A stretch of DNA of 64,000 bases, taken from assembly GCA_963920665.1 (NCBI GenBank), contig OY987263.1, positions 30,740,547-30,804,546 on the forward strand, given 5' to 3'. A program made the position numbers and the translations under genes. Origin of the DNA: Straminergon stramineum. Taxonomy: Eukaryota; Streptophyta; Bryopsida; Hypnales; Calliergonaceae. The notes below the pieces were generated by a model. The model was not told the DNA's origin and made no database searches. It was given only the letters and a program-made list of their open reading frames with translations. Numbering within the stretch: the stretch's first letter is position 1; each line of letters begins with the position of its first letter. Shown here one piece after another: positions 1 through 13,100 of this stretch.

Positions 1-192
1 AAATTGGCACAATTCGGTAATATTTAAACCTGCTCTAATTCAAAATAGTGTGACTTTGGTAAATTAGTTTCACGCCCACTAATAGGACAAATCAGTCTAG
101 TGTTTAAATCTGGATATATTACCCTTTGGAGTGACCCACGGTTGTAGCATACAAGGCTGAATTTCGGGTTCGGGTTTGGGGTTCTTTTGCAG
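1..192. other. Intron of the ankyrin gene
   Basis: No coding signal is visible before the acceptor TTTTGCAG that ends at position 192. The phase of the next exon implies upstream coding exons beyond the window edge, so this stretch is most simply an intron. Confidence 0.5.
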
Positions 193-2360
193 CACCTAGC
201 TGCAGGGAAGGGTCATTTGGAGTGTATAACCTTGCTGGTGGATAGGGGTGCCGAAGTCAATGTTCAAGGTAAGTCTGAGCTGGTAGGAAACTATCCTCTT
301 TTGTCTGTGTTACTTTTTTCTCTTTTTCCTCTTCTGCCAGTCGTAGTGCAGAGCATTGATTTTTTTCCCTCTGATGTGAATAGATAATGACGGGGCAAGT
401 CCACTTTTGAACGCGTTGAAATGTGGACACGATAAGGCTGCAAAAATTCTTCGTAATTATGGAGCCAGACCTGATATGAAGGTACTTTAATTTTTCACTG
501 TCTTTGATATTCATCATTTCTCCGTGATCTTCTTCACGGTTGCTAAGTTTAAGTTCACTTGAATGTTGAATAGATGGTTGTATGCCAGTCTCAAGCACAG
601 GGCTTCCGTATGTTCTATTAGTGCTTACCTAAGTAGGAGTGTTGGAATCAAGATTTTCCATGGTAGTTTAATTAACCGAGAGTATTTGGACTCTACATGC
701 ATGTTATTATTCCTTCAATTTCATGCTTTACTTTTTTCTTTTTTGAGGTAGCTAGAGCACCATGGCACTAAGGTAGCTGTAAGAACGAGGGGCTAAACCA
801 TTAGTAGGTGCACAATAAGCCTAGTGATTTCCTACGGTACGCAGAAGACGCCTGAGCTTGTGCGTTAGTAGCTTAGTGTGTGAAGAAGATAAACTTTGCT
901 TAGTACTTTTATGGTTGGTCACCCTCTCAATGTTATTCATGTGCCTCAACATATTCCAACATGCTTTGCTTCTCATCATTTCTTGCTGGCAATTCTGGGC
1001 AGGACGCTGGTAATGAGCTGTGCAAGGCAGCAGCCAATGGGGATATGGAGTTTGTGGAGAGGCTTGTCAAGGCGGGTGTGGATCCCAACGAGGCGGATTA
1101 CTCCCAACGGACCCCGTTGCACATTCTAGCAGCTGATGGTACAGCCAAGGATGTTGAGTTTCTGGTGCACAGAGGTGCTGATGTGCTTATCAAGGATCGG
1201 TGCGTTATTACTCCGCAATTTTGGATCACTTTGCAAAATGTGATTTCGATGACATTTACATTAGATCTCTGTGCATGAAAGAGGAGAGTAACACTTTCAA
1301 CAGGGTTTTCAGTAAATTTAAACTAATGCAGGAACTTCTGCACAATATCATAAAGATTATTTCCCATGGTATGTAGATTGGCCACTGTATGATCATTTTG
1401 ACCATAGGGGGACCTCCTTTATGATTTTCTTTATGATTATGCCTAAGAGTTCCGCAAACGCTATTCTTGCACCTCAGAGTATAGATGCTTGAGAAAACTA
1501 TTTGCCGCCAAACTTTTTATTCGTATGTTCAACAACTAATGTCCTTGACCGTCTAGATGGAGTTGGTTGATGTTGTCGCCTAAGACATTTGCAAGAGTTC
1601 AGGGTTAGGGTCCTGGATATGGATGTGATCTATGCTCCGAGATTCGGTTAGTCCTATTTTTTGAAGTCATGAAATGATGTTTAATTTTGCAACAGACATG
1701 GATATACACCCTTGGATGAAGCAAGGGATAACGATAATGAAGCTACTTTGAAAGTGTTGGAGGCTGAAGTCGCTCGACGTCAGCATGAGTTGGATGCTGA
1801 CGGAGGCGAATTTTCGGATAATACTAGTAGTTCATGTCCTATGGAGGAGGACCAGGATGTAGACATGCCGTTGACAGACGGTGACCATGGGTACGTTTTT
1901 CTTTAAGCCAATTTCAGATACCAAGGTCTGACCTCTGGGTTTAATGTTCGTGCTCTTGAAACATCCATTTGGTCAATGATAAAAATGCCGGGGCGCTCCA
2001 GAATCTTAGAAAATGTTTCAGGGTGAATGTGAAAGTTTGTGGAGTGATGAAGAGAGAACCTAAGGTTACTGTACCTAATTGCGACCCTTATTCAAAAGTG
2101 ACTCTACAGGGTCTTCCCTTAAATGTACACTCTCTGAACGTGAGAGCCGAGGGTAGCTTTTGGACACACTTTGAAATTCAGTGCGTTCAAAAATATTATG
2201 CTAAGAAGCATTCCAGTTCTATTTCAATTGCCAACAAATCCCCAAATTAAGTAAGGTTTTCTATCAGTAGATACCATGCTCAGGTGCTAATTTGGAAGCT
2301 TTTCGGTGTGCATACCTGAATATACGTTTATTTTACTTCTTTTGCAGCTCTACCTGCTAA
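193..2360 (+). CDS. Ankyrin-repeat protein, 3' part (5' end outside window)
   Basis: Five exons join in one frame: 193-268, 384-481, 1003-1199, 1696-1890 and 2348-2360, all with AG/GT borders; the first acceptor is TTTTGCAG. The product carries four ankyrin-type units, seen as LAAGKGHLECITLLVDRGA, DNDGASPLLNALKCGHDKAA, GNELCKAAANGDMEFVERL followed by DPNEADYSQRTPLHILAA, and HGYTPLDEARDNDN. An acidic, Ser-rich tail (positions 1780-1890) follows, then a short last exon ending in TGC TAA. Ankyrin repeats are protein-binding scaffolds. The order of repeats, including the GNELCKAAANGD type of break and the HGYTPLDEA ending, resembles the tail of plant outward K+ channels (SKOR/GORK) and also ankyrin-tailed asparaginases. 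No channel or enzyme domain is inside the window, so the parent protein stays open. The last exon is the weakest join. Confidence 0.75.
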
Positions 2361-3371
2361 AGTGGACTTATTGATAAGTACAAGATGCCTTTCTCAGGCG
2401 AAGGGGTTGTTTCTCAGGCCAAGTCCATTTTGTTATGAAATATATTCCTCTTTTGGGCAGTCTTATTGACCTCAGGCATCTTGGTTATGTGGGTTTGGAA
2501 ATTACTGGGGTTGAGTTCTCTCCCTCTGTTTTGTATATTACGTAGATGAAGCCATTTCAAAGCTTTAGGTTCTGTATCTTTTAGCTTTAGAGCACAGAAT
2601 AGGTGAGTAACAGCATCTCGCTCTTAGAAGGCAGGAGCTCATTTCTTTCATTTCAGGATCAGGATTTCCTTTCTTGTCAGACCTGTGTTTTGCTGTGGTA
2701 CTCACCTAATGAGAGCATCCTCTTTACTGGCCACATTTTTTGGTAGGGTGATTTAGGTGTTCTTCTTTGGTTGAGTACAATATTGAAGGCTTTGTCAATA
2801 TCCTCAATTCTTTCACTTCGTTCACGTATGCATGAAAGCCTTATACCAAAGCCTTGGCATGAAAACTCTTATACCAAAGCATGCAAAGAGTTGAGAGGGT
2901 GCAACTTCTCCATTGCAATAGATAAACAATAGTTACGCCAAAAATATCTCAAAATAGTGTTGAAATTTTTTTGAAGTTATTTTCAATAATGTAAAGTTTT
3001 CCCAAAAGGAAAACAATAGATTTTAGATCATATTCAAATCAATAATTTTTGTGGTTATTCAGCACAAATGTAATGAAGTTGTTTAGGGACTGGAATGCTG
3101 GTGCTATCTTTTCAAGTTGCATAAAAGATGGAAACTGTAGAAACAAAACTACACCGTACATTATTAATCCTAGAAGGATGCTGCCTCAGTGATACGTGCT
3201 CACTCAATAAATATGATTCAAGTTTTGGACCACTAGGTGTATTCTTTCTTCTATAGAGAAAGTCATCCAACAAAAATTTTGTGTTCTTGTTCTTGTTTTA
3301 GAGTTAAGGAAACAAGGTACATTAAAATGTAACTAACCTAAATTTATTGCATTCAAGAAATTCCAATTAAT
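2361..3371. other. 3' flank, AT-rich, no gene seen
   Basis: The stretch holds the 3' UTR and flank of the ankyrin gene and then AT-rich DNA. A short direct repeat around 'gaaagccttataccaaagc' occurs twice near 2835-2880. No splice-compatible coding segment was recognised. Confidence 0.5.
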
Positions 3372-3545
3372 CACTACAAGAAAACTGGGTCGATTTCAAC
3401 GTAATGAACCTAACGCAAAATGTGATTTTCTGCCCAAAAATGCAGAAACTGTGTTGCAGCCAACACAGTTTCTCCATTTTGGGGCAGAAAACTGCATTTT
3501 GCATTGAGTTCATTATGTTGAAATCGACCCAGTTTTCTTCTAGTG
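3372..3545. mobile_element. CACTA-type MITE (174 bp foldback)
   Basis: The left end reads CACTACAAGAAAACTGGGTC and the right end, reverse-complemented, reads CACTAGAAGAAAACTGGGTC. The arms continue to pair for more than 60 bases, so most of the element folds into one hairpin. It is flanked on both sides by AAT (3369-3371 and 3546-3548), the 3-bp target duplication expected of CACTA (En/Spm) transposons. It is too short to code for a transposase and must have been moved in trans. Confidence 0.9.
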
Positions 3546-4249
3546 AATTTATTCCTACTCTATTGAGATTTTGCTAGTATGCTAAAAAACTTATTAACTG
3601 CTTGTGAGAACATTTGGCCCATGGCTTCAATTTCCATAGAAGTTGAACTCAAAGACGCCACATCCACTTTATTACTACTACAAATCTACTTTGGTCATGT
3701 CTACATTCACCTTGGAAGAACACCACCTTGGTGATAGGTATTCAATTAAAAATGATCCAATTTTTGAACCAATAGGTGCATTCTTTGTTTCTACAATATT
3801 AGAGAAAATCATCCATCAAACACTTTTAGTCCTAGGCATCATTTCAGGGTTAACTAACACAAAACTTATCCATCACACACTAACCCTCCGAGGATGTTTA
3901 CCATGCATTTCTATAATTAAAAAATTAACATTACCATGGAATTAGGTCCAAGGTTCAAATTGAAATACAATATTCAATCCCAAATATTTTTCAATCTTTG
4001 AAGTTGTAGTAAAATTACACTTCATTAATTTAATTCCATTAGTCGGAATCAATTTTTCAAAAAAAGATCATTTTCATGGCTCAAATTCACATCAAGAGCT
4101 AGGACCTAGAAGATTTCAAAACACACTACAAGTGATCCATGGATCAAGTCAAAAACACCACAATGAGATAATATCCAACAGCATTGTGGAAAAATGTGTT
4201 CAAACACCTCCTACAAAAATAGTTGGAGAAGAAATTGCATTTCTCCATC
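3546..4249. other. AT-rich intergenic DNA
   Basis: No gene, RNA or clear repeat was recognised here. The open frame at 3643-3945 has no splice context and amino-acid use that looks non-coding. Confidence 0.4.
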
Positions 4250-4465
4250 CTAACCAATAATTGGCTGCTGCAGTGGTACATGGTTGAACAGGAGAGGTAC
4301 ACAAGAGCGGCCAATTCTTTCCTTTGGAAGATGAGTAAACATTAAGTGCAATAGCTCATGAGGAAGATGAGGCGCGGTTTTAACGTCCTCCAACTCAATC
4401 TCTGTCGATTCAGAAGCTCCATCTCCCACACCTGCTTCTGCCTCGCAGACTATCCTGTGACGCAC
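4250..4465 (-). pseudogene. Possible F-box N-terminal fragment
   Basis: The minus strand holds a 71-codon open frame containing LPHELLHLMFTHLPKERIGR. This matches the start of an F-box (LPxELxxxIFxxLP), the motif that binds SKP1 in SCF ubiquitin ligases. The frame then runs into a stop with no recognisable LRR or Kelch region. It lies about 480 bases beyond the 3' end of the lumen-protein gene on the same strand. It may be a gene fragment, a first exon or chance; no further exon was found. Confidence 0.3.
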
Positions 4466-4941
4466 AAGCTATCTGAAGAGAGTTCCAACGAAGCATCTTG
4501 ACTTGCATCGATTATATTAGAACAAACTTGAAACCTCGTCCCAACAACACGAGATTTCTAGTAATCCTACCCATAGAAGAAAACTTGCATCAGCCAACGT
4601 GATGTGGGAACCTCAAATTTGTCTCTGGTCTTGGAGAGCAAAGCAAGTCTCCGCAGATTGTCACTCTTCACCTCTAATTGTGCTCCTGCTCGCAGCACAG
4701 TAACTCAATTGGAGATTCGATGCGAAAAACTGATTGGGTCATAGGCACCATCACCAACCACCATGTACTTACATAAACATGAACTTAATAGATGTGTTAG
4801 TTCTTGTCCGTTCTTAATTGAACTAAAAGCCAAACATTTACATAAGCCGAAGTTATAGATTCCAGAACAAGTTCACTGGAATTTTATAAACATTTGATTA
4901 TTCTTGGATTGATTTACAAAGACTTGGACATGGATCTTTCT

Positions 4942-7900
4942 CTATTTGATGTCTGCGCATGCCCTGGGTCCAGCGGGTTCCCTCAAACACTCTCCAATTG
5001 CTTTAATTGCAGCCTCGATGGAAGCATCCTCACCCTGCTCATGCAATAGAAGATCAGATTAGCAATGGATTGGCAACAGCAGGAAAGAAACTAACTACAA
5101 GAACAGTGCTAAGTTCTTCCCTGACTGTCTTCGAGCGGTTGGAGCGATTGGAGCACCGACGACAGCCAAGTAAATCGTCGAATGAAAAGCTTACCATCTC
5201 TTGCCAGTAGAATTTGTTGCCGTACTTCCCTGCTAACCGTTTCCAAAAATTTCGAGGAACGCTGAGGTCTACACCGGCTCCCACATTAAAGTTAAGGATG
5301 TTCCCTGCGACCAGAAGCCAGAGCTTTCGTTAGCACAATCGATACTGGAAAGTCATGGAACCAGAGCTAACTCAATATCAGTCAAAATACTGCACTTAAC
5401 TGAAATGTTTGTAAGACTTCGGTAAATTGCCAAGAAATTTCTAATTAGAATAGCGACTTTGGTACTCCGAAAAGTTACCAAGGCTGGGATCAGCCACAAA
5501 TACAACGGTGTTTTCATCTACGCTCCAGAAGTCGCGCACTGCGAGACCTGCAAAATAAGACCATCAACACTTGTTCCATAAGTCACTGACTCAAATGAAT
5601 AGGTAAACTGGCCCAACAAATGACGTACCTCGCTGCAAAAAGTTATGCAGAAGGATAATTTCGTGGATGCTTAGACATAAAGAAACTCTCACAGCCTTCG
5701 GGACCGGTGTCCTTGGCAATCAAATTTGCATAGATTAGATTAAAAATCTGAATCCTTGAAAGTAGAGAAGCAGGGGATCTTGAACCTGGTGTGGTAGGGT
5801 AATTTTGAGCAAGAACCCGCAACTTGTATCCTGTATCTTGTTCAAGGGTAGCGACTGCATCCTTTATCCGGTCTTCCTAAATACCCCACCAGTAGAGTAC
5901 TATCAGCACTTGATCTTTGCTGTCACCAACTCTATATGAATGCCCAGAACATTGAGATAGCGACACTTTATCCTCATCAAATGCAACCAAGACATAAATA
6001 ACGACTACACTAAGTAGTACCCCAGCATAAGTGATCTCCGCAGACAACACACCTAGAATTTAGGAATAAGCTGCCCTGCGGAGGGGAAAAGGCGTGCACC
6101 AACAACCGCAGAGAATAGCTGAATACCTGCCCGGCCGACAAGAATCCAGCCACATCGATAACTGTAGTGAATTCTTTTGGCAGTAACTCCGGTTTGTTGA
6201 CACCTTCAAATCTTTTAGCCTCCGCAATATCGGCCCCTGCGACGGATTATTAATTCAAACATATCAGTACCTCTATCTGCAAAGTCGTAGGTATTAGTAG
6301 TGTAAGAAGACAGATCGTCACAAAACATGCAATTCGAAGAAACATCACATTGTAAGGAAGCGGAACGCTCGAGGTCCCCAACCTGCGCTTTTATCACTCA
6401 AGTATAATGCTTTCAAGAGGTACTGAGAATCACAGCTCTTTATGAAATAATTCGACATTCAAAGCTTCCTAGCTGCAATTACAAACATGCAGATCGTGCC
6501 TAGTCTTTGCAAAGTGCGTAAATTCTACCTGATTTTTAAAGTGCAAAAGTAGCGCGCACAGTATAAACTCAATATTGTTTTCGATTCGGCCTGGGAATGC
6601 GACTCTAAAAGATTACCACATGTTTTGCACCCCTCAACAAACCACAGAAAAAAGAAATGCAATAACATTTGCATCAGCTTCAACGTGTTCAGCACAGCTA
6701 TCCGGAAACACGGAATCTTCCGTTTCAGTCCATTTTTTAATTGCGTTTCGATTGCCTTAGTCTCCGTTTCCTTCGATTCTATTCCAAGACTCTGTTCTAA
6801 GCTGTCAGCACTCTTACAAAGACTAAAAAACGGTTTCGAACATTCAAATTATTACTATCGAAGGACGGAATAAAACCATTTTCTCCATTTTCTCGTAACG
6901 TAGATTCAGCATCACAATTAGCCCTCCTTCGCCAAGATAAGGAGAGGCAAATTGACAACGTATTCAGGTGATGCCAGGCGAAAGGAGCGCGCACAGGAGA
7001 ATCTCAATATTGTTTTTGATTCGGCGTGGGAATACGAGATTCTGGGTATTATCACATGCTTTGTACCTCAATTACCTAAAATGAAGAAGGAAAAGAAGCT
7101 ACAACACTTGCATTAGCTTCAATGTAAGGTAGCTTGCCCTCATATGAGGGATGTCCTAATTTCGAGAGCTAGTGATTAATTGGAGAAAACGGACTTCTCG
7201 ATTTGTACTACTTATTCAAGTACATTCCACGTATGCGTCATTGTCTTGTTACGCATAATCGAATTAGTAGTAAACATTCTTAAAACCTTACCTTTAACAA
7301 TCCGGCATTCAAAGATATGAAGATGAACACTTCCATTCTTAATTCTGAAGGCTCTATCACACAAATCCACGACATTCTATTTACTTACTTTGAAAATCTT
7401 AGATAATTTATTTTAATTCCAGAAATCCAAAGCCAAAAATCTCAATATTGCACATGATAAATGTTCACATTCTTCACTTTCCAAATATGACAAAAAATTG
7501 GAGTTCCTGTTTCACGATGCCACCGTTTGAAAAATTATTAAAGTGTAAGGTAGCCGATCCATTCTCGAAACCGCACCCCCCCCCATTTTCACAGTGTAGG
7601 TTGATTGATGTTTTTCCAATCAGTAGTGGTTTACATTTCTGCTCACAATTGTCACGTACTAACTGGAGCAACATAAATGTTCAAGAAGTGTACATTGAAA
7701 GACTAGAATGATCACAATATATACATAGAATGCCACAATTATCACTCTCATCAATTTTGTAACAAGCCTATGATTGGAAATAGAATGACCTATACAGCAA
7801 GAATAGGTTTCACAGAATCTTCACAAAAAAAAATTCATAATAATTTCATTTTTGACTAAAAAAAATGTAAAACAAAATTCAAATCCTTCTAAAATCTATT

Positions 7901-8358
7901 TCACTGCATGAGGAAATTTTCCCCCTCACCAAACCCATCCTGGAGCTCCGCTGAATTCCTTAAGTGGTTGGAAATGGATCGTAAGCTTCTATCCATGTAC
8001 TATACCTTCGTCAGTACCAATCACAGCTATCCTCCGCTCGCCAAAGATACGACCTATTCAGGTGATGGAAGAAAAACAAACCTCCAATCGAGAGTGACAG
8101 ACCGAGTGCCAAAGCAACCACCGCCTTCTGTGCAAAACGGAAAACATTTCCTGCCGAGTCGCGGCAGCTATCAACAACTTCTTCACCCCGAACCAGCGTC
8201 ATGGTCACCACTCCTCTCCCGTTAGCCCGTAGACTGGCACCCGCCTTCCTACAACTCACATCCTGAGGCTTCCACCACTGTGCACCTCTGCCATTGCCGC
8301 TGGAGCTCACGGAGCTTGGGAAACCATGAATCCATGCACATTGCACCACAGCAGCCAT
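4942..8358 (-). CDS. Thylakoid lumen 15 kDa protein, TPM domain (six exons)
   Basis: Minus-strand exons are 8358-8082, 6236-6127, 5876-5786, 5547-5479, 5304-5195 and 5034-4942, giving 249 residues in a continuous frame. The first exon is a bipartite transit peptide: an Arg/Ser-rich stretch, then a hydrophobic [10 protein letters not shown] segment before the mature start. The mature part reads [20 protein letters not shown], then [50 protein letters not shown] and [11 protein letters not shown]. These match the plant lumen protein typified by Arabidopsis At5g52970 as I remember it. TPM-fold lumen proteins include the acid phosphatase TLP18.3, which assists photosystem II repair; the activity of this member is not shown by sequence. 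The start ATG at 8358 precedes the transit peptide. Intron 1 is 1.8 kb and carries internal duplications. Confidence 0.93.
6545..7130 (+). repeat. Direct duplication inside intron 1 of the lumen-protein gene
   Basis: About 135 bases at 6550-6690 recur at 6985-7125. Both copies carry AGCGCGCACAG, then CTCAATATTGTTTT, GATTCGGC and TGGGAATNCGA, and later TTTGCA/TTGCATNAGCTTCAA. The copies lie about 435 bases apart. Both are within the intron between exons 1 and 2 of the minus-strand gene. Confidence 0.7.
7137..7150. repeat. 14-base perfect palindrome
   Basis: CCCTCATATGAGGG is its own reverse complement. It lies in intron 1 of the lumen-protein gene. No function is implied; a dimeric protein site or chance are both possible. 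Confidence 0.5.
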
Positions 8359-8558
8359 TCTTCTCCTGCGTAAATTTCAATTTCTCCTCCAATGCCACGC
8401 ACCACGGCACTCCAAATCCTCAAATTCTCCACGAATACAAAATTCAGTGTCGACGAATTAGGGCAATTTCTTAAAATCTTGGAGCAACTGAAAATCTGTT
8501 CTCTAAGAAAGACGCCTACGGATCCAAAATAACTACGGTGATTGCGAGCTGGAATCGA
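8359..8558. promoter_or_regulatory. Candidate bidirectional promoter
   Basis: Only 200 bases separate the minus-strand ATG of the lumen-protein gene (8358) from a plus-strand ATG (8559). No TATA box is evident, as is common for plant housekeeping promoters. The shared role is inferred from the divergent layout only. Confidence 0.4.
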
Positions 8559-8681
8559 ATGGAGGACGACGAAGAACTGAAACAGAGACCGGGGACGCGG
8601 TTAAAGGGGTTGGATCTCCTTTTCGCGGGGCTCCGCTTATCTGCAAGCAAAGTCATGGTACCCCACAACCGCTCCTTTCAT
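8559..8681 (+). CDS. Short divergent coding-like first exon, product unknown
   Basis: An ATG in the context CGAATGG opens 41 codons that begin MEDDEELKQRPGTRLKG and end HNRSFH, followed at once by a good donor (GTGAGTTT). Base composition is much richer in G+C than the AT-rich DNA around it, as in real exons of this window. No second exon was found in the next kilobase, where a repeat element begins at 8943. It may be the first exon of a gene with a long intron, or a gene cut off by the repeat insertion. The product is not recognised. Confidence 0.35.
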
Positions 8682-8942
8682 GTGAGTTTCATCAGTTACT
8701 AGTGTGAGTCACTGTAATCCGGGTATAATCCGGGTATCATCTCGGTTCTGTATACTGTTATTCCAACCTCAGACCTCAAATTAATCATACTATCTTTGAT
8801 ACCTTTGGGACAAGTGTTGTAGTAGTAACATTCAATTGAAGTAACCACGGCTGGAAACCAACTTTAGAAGTTTTCAGTTTTTTTTAGAACTTGATTTCAT
8901 ATCATTACCGTGAGTGCAATTCAGAATGTCATAAGAGTATCA

Positions 8943-10132
8943 TTAACCCTTAAACATTGACATGGACGTTTTTTGTCCGATGGATGAAAAAAAATCTTCT
9001 TATGTAGGACAGAAGTGCAATTGTTCATCCTTTGAATTTTGTGCAAAAAAGAGAGATCTTGCACAATACTTTGACCTCCAATGAATAATTTTGGATTTTC
9101 TGAAGTAGATGATGTCACACAGTTCCAAAAGAGAGGATTTCCACGGTCACTAGTCCGTCCTTTAACCCCTCACCGCCGAAGGGGACGAAAAGTGTCATCA
9201 AGTCAAATTCAAAGTGCTGTTACTTTTGCATTAAATGTTCAAATTCAATAAAACTTGTTGGGAAATTTGCGTTCTCTCTTTTAGTTTGTGTAGTAAAATT
9301 TTCAGATCAATCCAAGGTGTACTGAATTTTTGGAAGCCAATTGAAGTTCACAAGTTCAATTTGAATTCACCAAACTCCATTTGATGGCTACAACTTCGGG
9401 GGCTTGTATCTCCTTCATCCAATGTTCTTTTTCAATAAAATTTGTTGGGTTATGTTCTCCTTGAAGTCTAGTTATTGTGGTATAATATTCATGCCAATCC
9501 AAGTTGTTTTGAATGTTTGAGAGCAATTCGAAGTTCAAAATCCCAACATTTTTGGATTACAGTCAACTTTGGCGGCTTGTTTCTTCTTCGTACAATGTTA
9601 GTTTCCAATAATTTTTTTGGAAAAGTTGCACATACTGGTCTAGTTTGTGTGTATAAAATTTCATATCAATCCAAGAAGTTATGAGTGACGGAGAAGCATT
9701 TTAGTAGGAGGTTTAGTTTTTGATGTGTTTTTTGCAACTTTTCTTGGTGTTTTTTGACATTTCAAAGCCATTTTGCAAACACAATGTGTCAATTGAAGGA
9801 TATTCTTTTTCATCAATGTGTTTGTATGTTGATTTTGAATCACTTATTAGTTTAAAGTTTCTTCATTTGAGTAGATTTAGAAACCAAATTTCACCTCCAA
9901 ATGTGTTTTTGGGAAAATTTCAGCATCCTTTTTCAACACTAAAACATTATAATCTTTCAATCCATGCGGACAAATGACACCAAATTTGATGCAAGCCATC
10001 TACAACAAGTGCACTACAAGATCGTACAATTGAGATCTCTATAACTTAGTGAAAATTATATCTATAACACTTCAAAAGGAATGATGTTTTTTAACTTGTT
10101 CAAGCCTCCAACAATGAGGGGTTAAGGGTTAA
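8943..10132. mobile_element. TTAACCC-ended repeat element A (about 1.2 kb)
   Basis: The left end is TTAACCCTTAAACATTG; the right end, reverse-complemented, is TTAACCCTTAACCCCTCATT. Inside are three degenerate copies of a unit of about 175 bases (9179-9355, 9362-9545, 9546-9700), each with CAATAAAA(C/T)TTGTTGGG-like and CAATCCAAG blocks. Near the right end is CATTATAATCTTTCAATCCA, shared exactly with two other elements here. No transposase frame is visible, so it is non-autonomous. A target duplication could not be settled. Confidence 0.6.
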
Positions 10133-13100
10133 CATAGTTCAAGAACTTGAAATCTACATTAAATGTTTTTCAACAACACTAAGGGGCAGTTTCATGCTAA
10201 GAACCAACAAATTCATACCAGAATTAAAAATTATTGTAAAATTAAAATATTTAAAAAAAATTAAAAATCAATTTTTTTTATTACATTTTGATGTGGCCGA
10301 AGTTCAGCCATGTCAACCAACTACTATGGCTAAGTTCCCACAGTCCTAGAACTTAGGGGAACTCACAGCCCTTTACAATAGGTGGATTTCATATAATGCT
10401 AGTTGGCTACAATAGTGGTTCTAAGTACAATTGCTACAATTTCATGAAGTCCAATCAAAGTGGGAGAATTGCAATAAGTAAAATTAGTTTCTATAACAAT
10501 TGAGGTTCTAAAAAAGTACAAGATCCAAATGATGAAGTTCATTCCTTTTTGTAGTTTTGTGTTAGATTATTGAGCTACGTATACAGCAACTAGAATTTAT
10601 GCACTTTGTTCATACACTAGCCTAAATGTTGGCATGCATGAATTAAAAATACCCATCAACAGTTCAACAATTGGGTAGTCTTGGTTGATACCATTGAACA
10701 TACCAATTTGGTATACATTTTTAAAAGTTAAAACTCATAACAATACCTTGATGTCCACAAGGCATTCTTAATTATCTTTATACCTTTATTTCCTTGAAAC
10801 CAATAACCTCAAGCTCAATGATACCCATTGGAAAGGAATATCATTATCCATTTGGTACTCCAAAATCCAAACCACACCCAAAACTACTATGAGCCCCTAG
10901 GGTAACTCACTACACATCAAGTCAAGCATCAAGTATGCCACATAGAATGACTTTGTGACATAGCCAAGTAGCAAATTGGGTGGAATTTGAGGGTGTTTTT
11001 CTACATGTTGTTTCATGTGACTAAGAATTATTTTCTTCTAGTTAGAGGAACCTAAGCTCATTACCAAATTAATGCCAATATGTTCAAAGCAAAGAAGTTG
11101 TGGCTAGGTCTATTGAGAATGGCTCAACTAACCCTAAGGTTCAATCATCTACTCGACAAATGTTGAATATTTTAAAGAGTGCACTTCAACCAATTAACGT
11201 TTATTGAAGAAGCTTCAAGAAAAATCACATGATGTACCAATGGAAAGAAGAAATAATGATCTACATAAATCAACAATCTAGATATATAGTAGAGGTTTCA
11301 ATTTTTATGATAAATTTTCAAATATAGTCTTACTATGTTTTATTCAAGCACTTAGGATTAACTACCATACAAGGAATGAAAAGTGAAAATATGAATGTTT
11401 TTTAAAGGTAACAATGTACTTCACAACTATAGAAGTACATATGACATGGACAAAAAAAATCTTTCCAATCAATGAGGTGGCTCAAAAATCTCCCTCAAAT
11501 TTTTTTTCATTTCAAGATTTCTAATGGCATTCCTAGCATAAGACTATCTCTGTCTCAAATTTAATTGTGGTCCCTAGTGGGAAATTAATCAGAGTACTAT
11601 AGATTTATATTTAAAATAGAGGAAGTACAAATTATTCCTTTAAGTCCCATGGAACCATAAATTCGTTTTAGTAGTCTAAAAAATAGAAGTAACTCATAAT
11701 TTGAGAAGAGTTATAAGTGACCTAGAAATTGATGTTACTAATTCATTTGTTAGAGAAGGAATTGGAGGAATCAGATCTCAAAAATACAATTGCATGTAAA
11801 TATTATTTGCATTTATACACAATGATGGTTGTTAGTCTTTGGATGATAGATATATGTACATATAGGTTTCTTGAAAATGGTTAGATTAATGTGTGAGGTA
11901 CTCTTCTTTTTAGGAGATTGCATAAATCTTGTAACTTCTACTAAATCCCACTAGGTGTGATATTACCCTTTTGGGAACTACTCCAATGATATTAATTTTG
12001 ATCATTCTCCGAGCAACATTGGTGCAATGACATCTATTGATATCCTCTATAGTCAACTCTAATCGACAATGTCTTGTGATTCAACTTTAGGAAATCTCAA
12101 CAAGAGATTTGAAATTAGTAGTAGTTTTTGTACAATTGTGGGTTGAATTATTTGCCTTTGGTTGGTTAGTGGTTGCATCTTTATTCCCTTTGCAAGAATT
12201 GAATTGCTATATAGTTTAGAGCATGGTATCAATGAATGCTTTTGCTTTAGGGTATTTGAATTAGCTTCAGTTATTGTCCAGATTAAGTTGTGGAGAATCA
12301 ATTTCGAATTTAATTTGAGACAAGTATATTTGGAAATCTTGGATTTATTTCAAGATAGAGGGAGTAATAGATCAATATAATAATAGAAAATATAAATTGA
12401 AACTACAAAAAGTAACAATTTGGAAGGTGCCTACCTTAAAATACTTCATAGTCCATGGAAACAATCAACCACAATATAAATACACAATAATATGACCATG
12501 TTTTCAAATTTGTATTACTTTGGCATTAAGGTAAGTATATCTACAAGCTTTATAGCAAATGAGCATACTTATTATTATTTAATATAAAATATTTTTATTA
12601 GATCTTGTTGGCAATTGAATAAGGATTCTCGATCACTTTAGCATGATTTTGTTTGGACACCTTTAAATAAGTTATGAAATTTCAAACTATTGTCTATAGG
12701 TGAATCAAAAATAGACATTAGGCTCTCCTACACTCTCATGATATGATTGTGTGCATCTTGTGTCATTAATATCTAGGTTTTAGTATCACTTTTTGGTCCA
12801 AATGTCTATATAGTATTTGGGGCAATGATGATTATGTATGCATATACTTTTAATGAACTTCATTATGGATTATAATTGTGTCAGATGAGAAGTAATTAAA
12901 TTTTGAATGATGAATATCATAACTAAAAAACATGCTCCATACATCCAATGGAAACACTTTTTTCTTTCATTCATTTAAATGTTTTTATACACTTGTATTA
13001 TTTTATTAGCATTTGTACAATATTGATTTTGAAAACTACATTTCCAAATATTTGATGGTTCAATGAGTGTAAGTATGTTCCACTTCAAAAACAAGCATTT

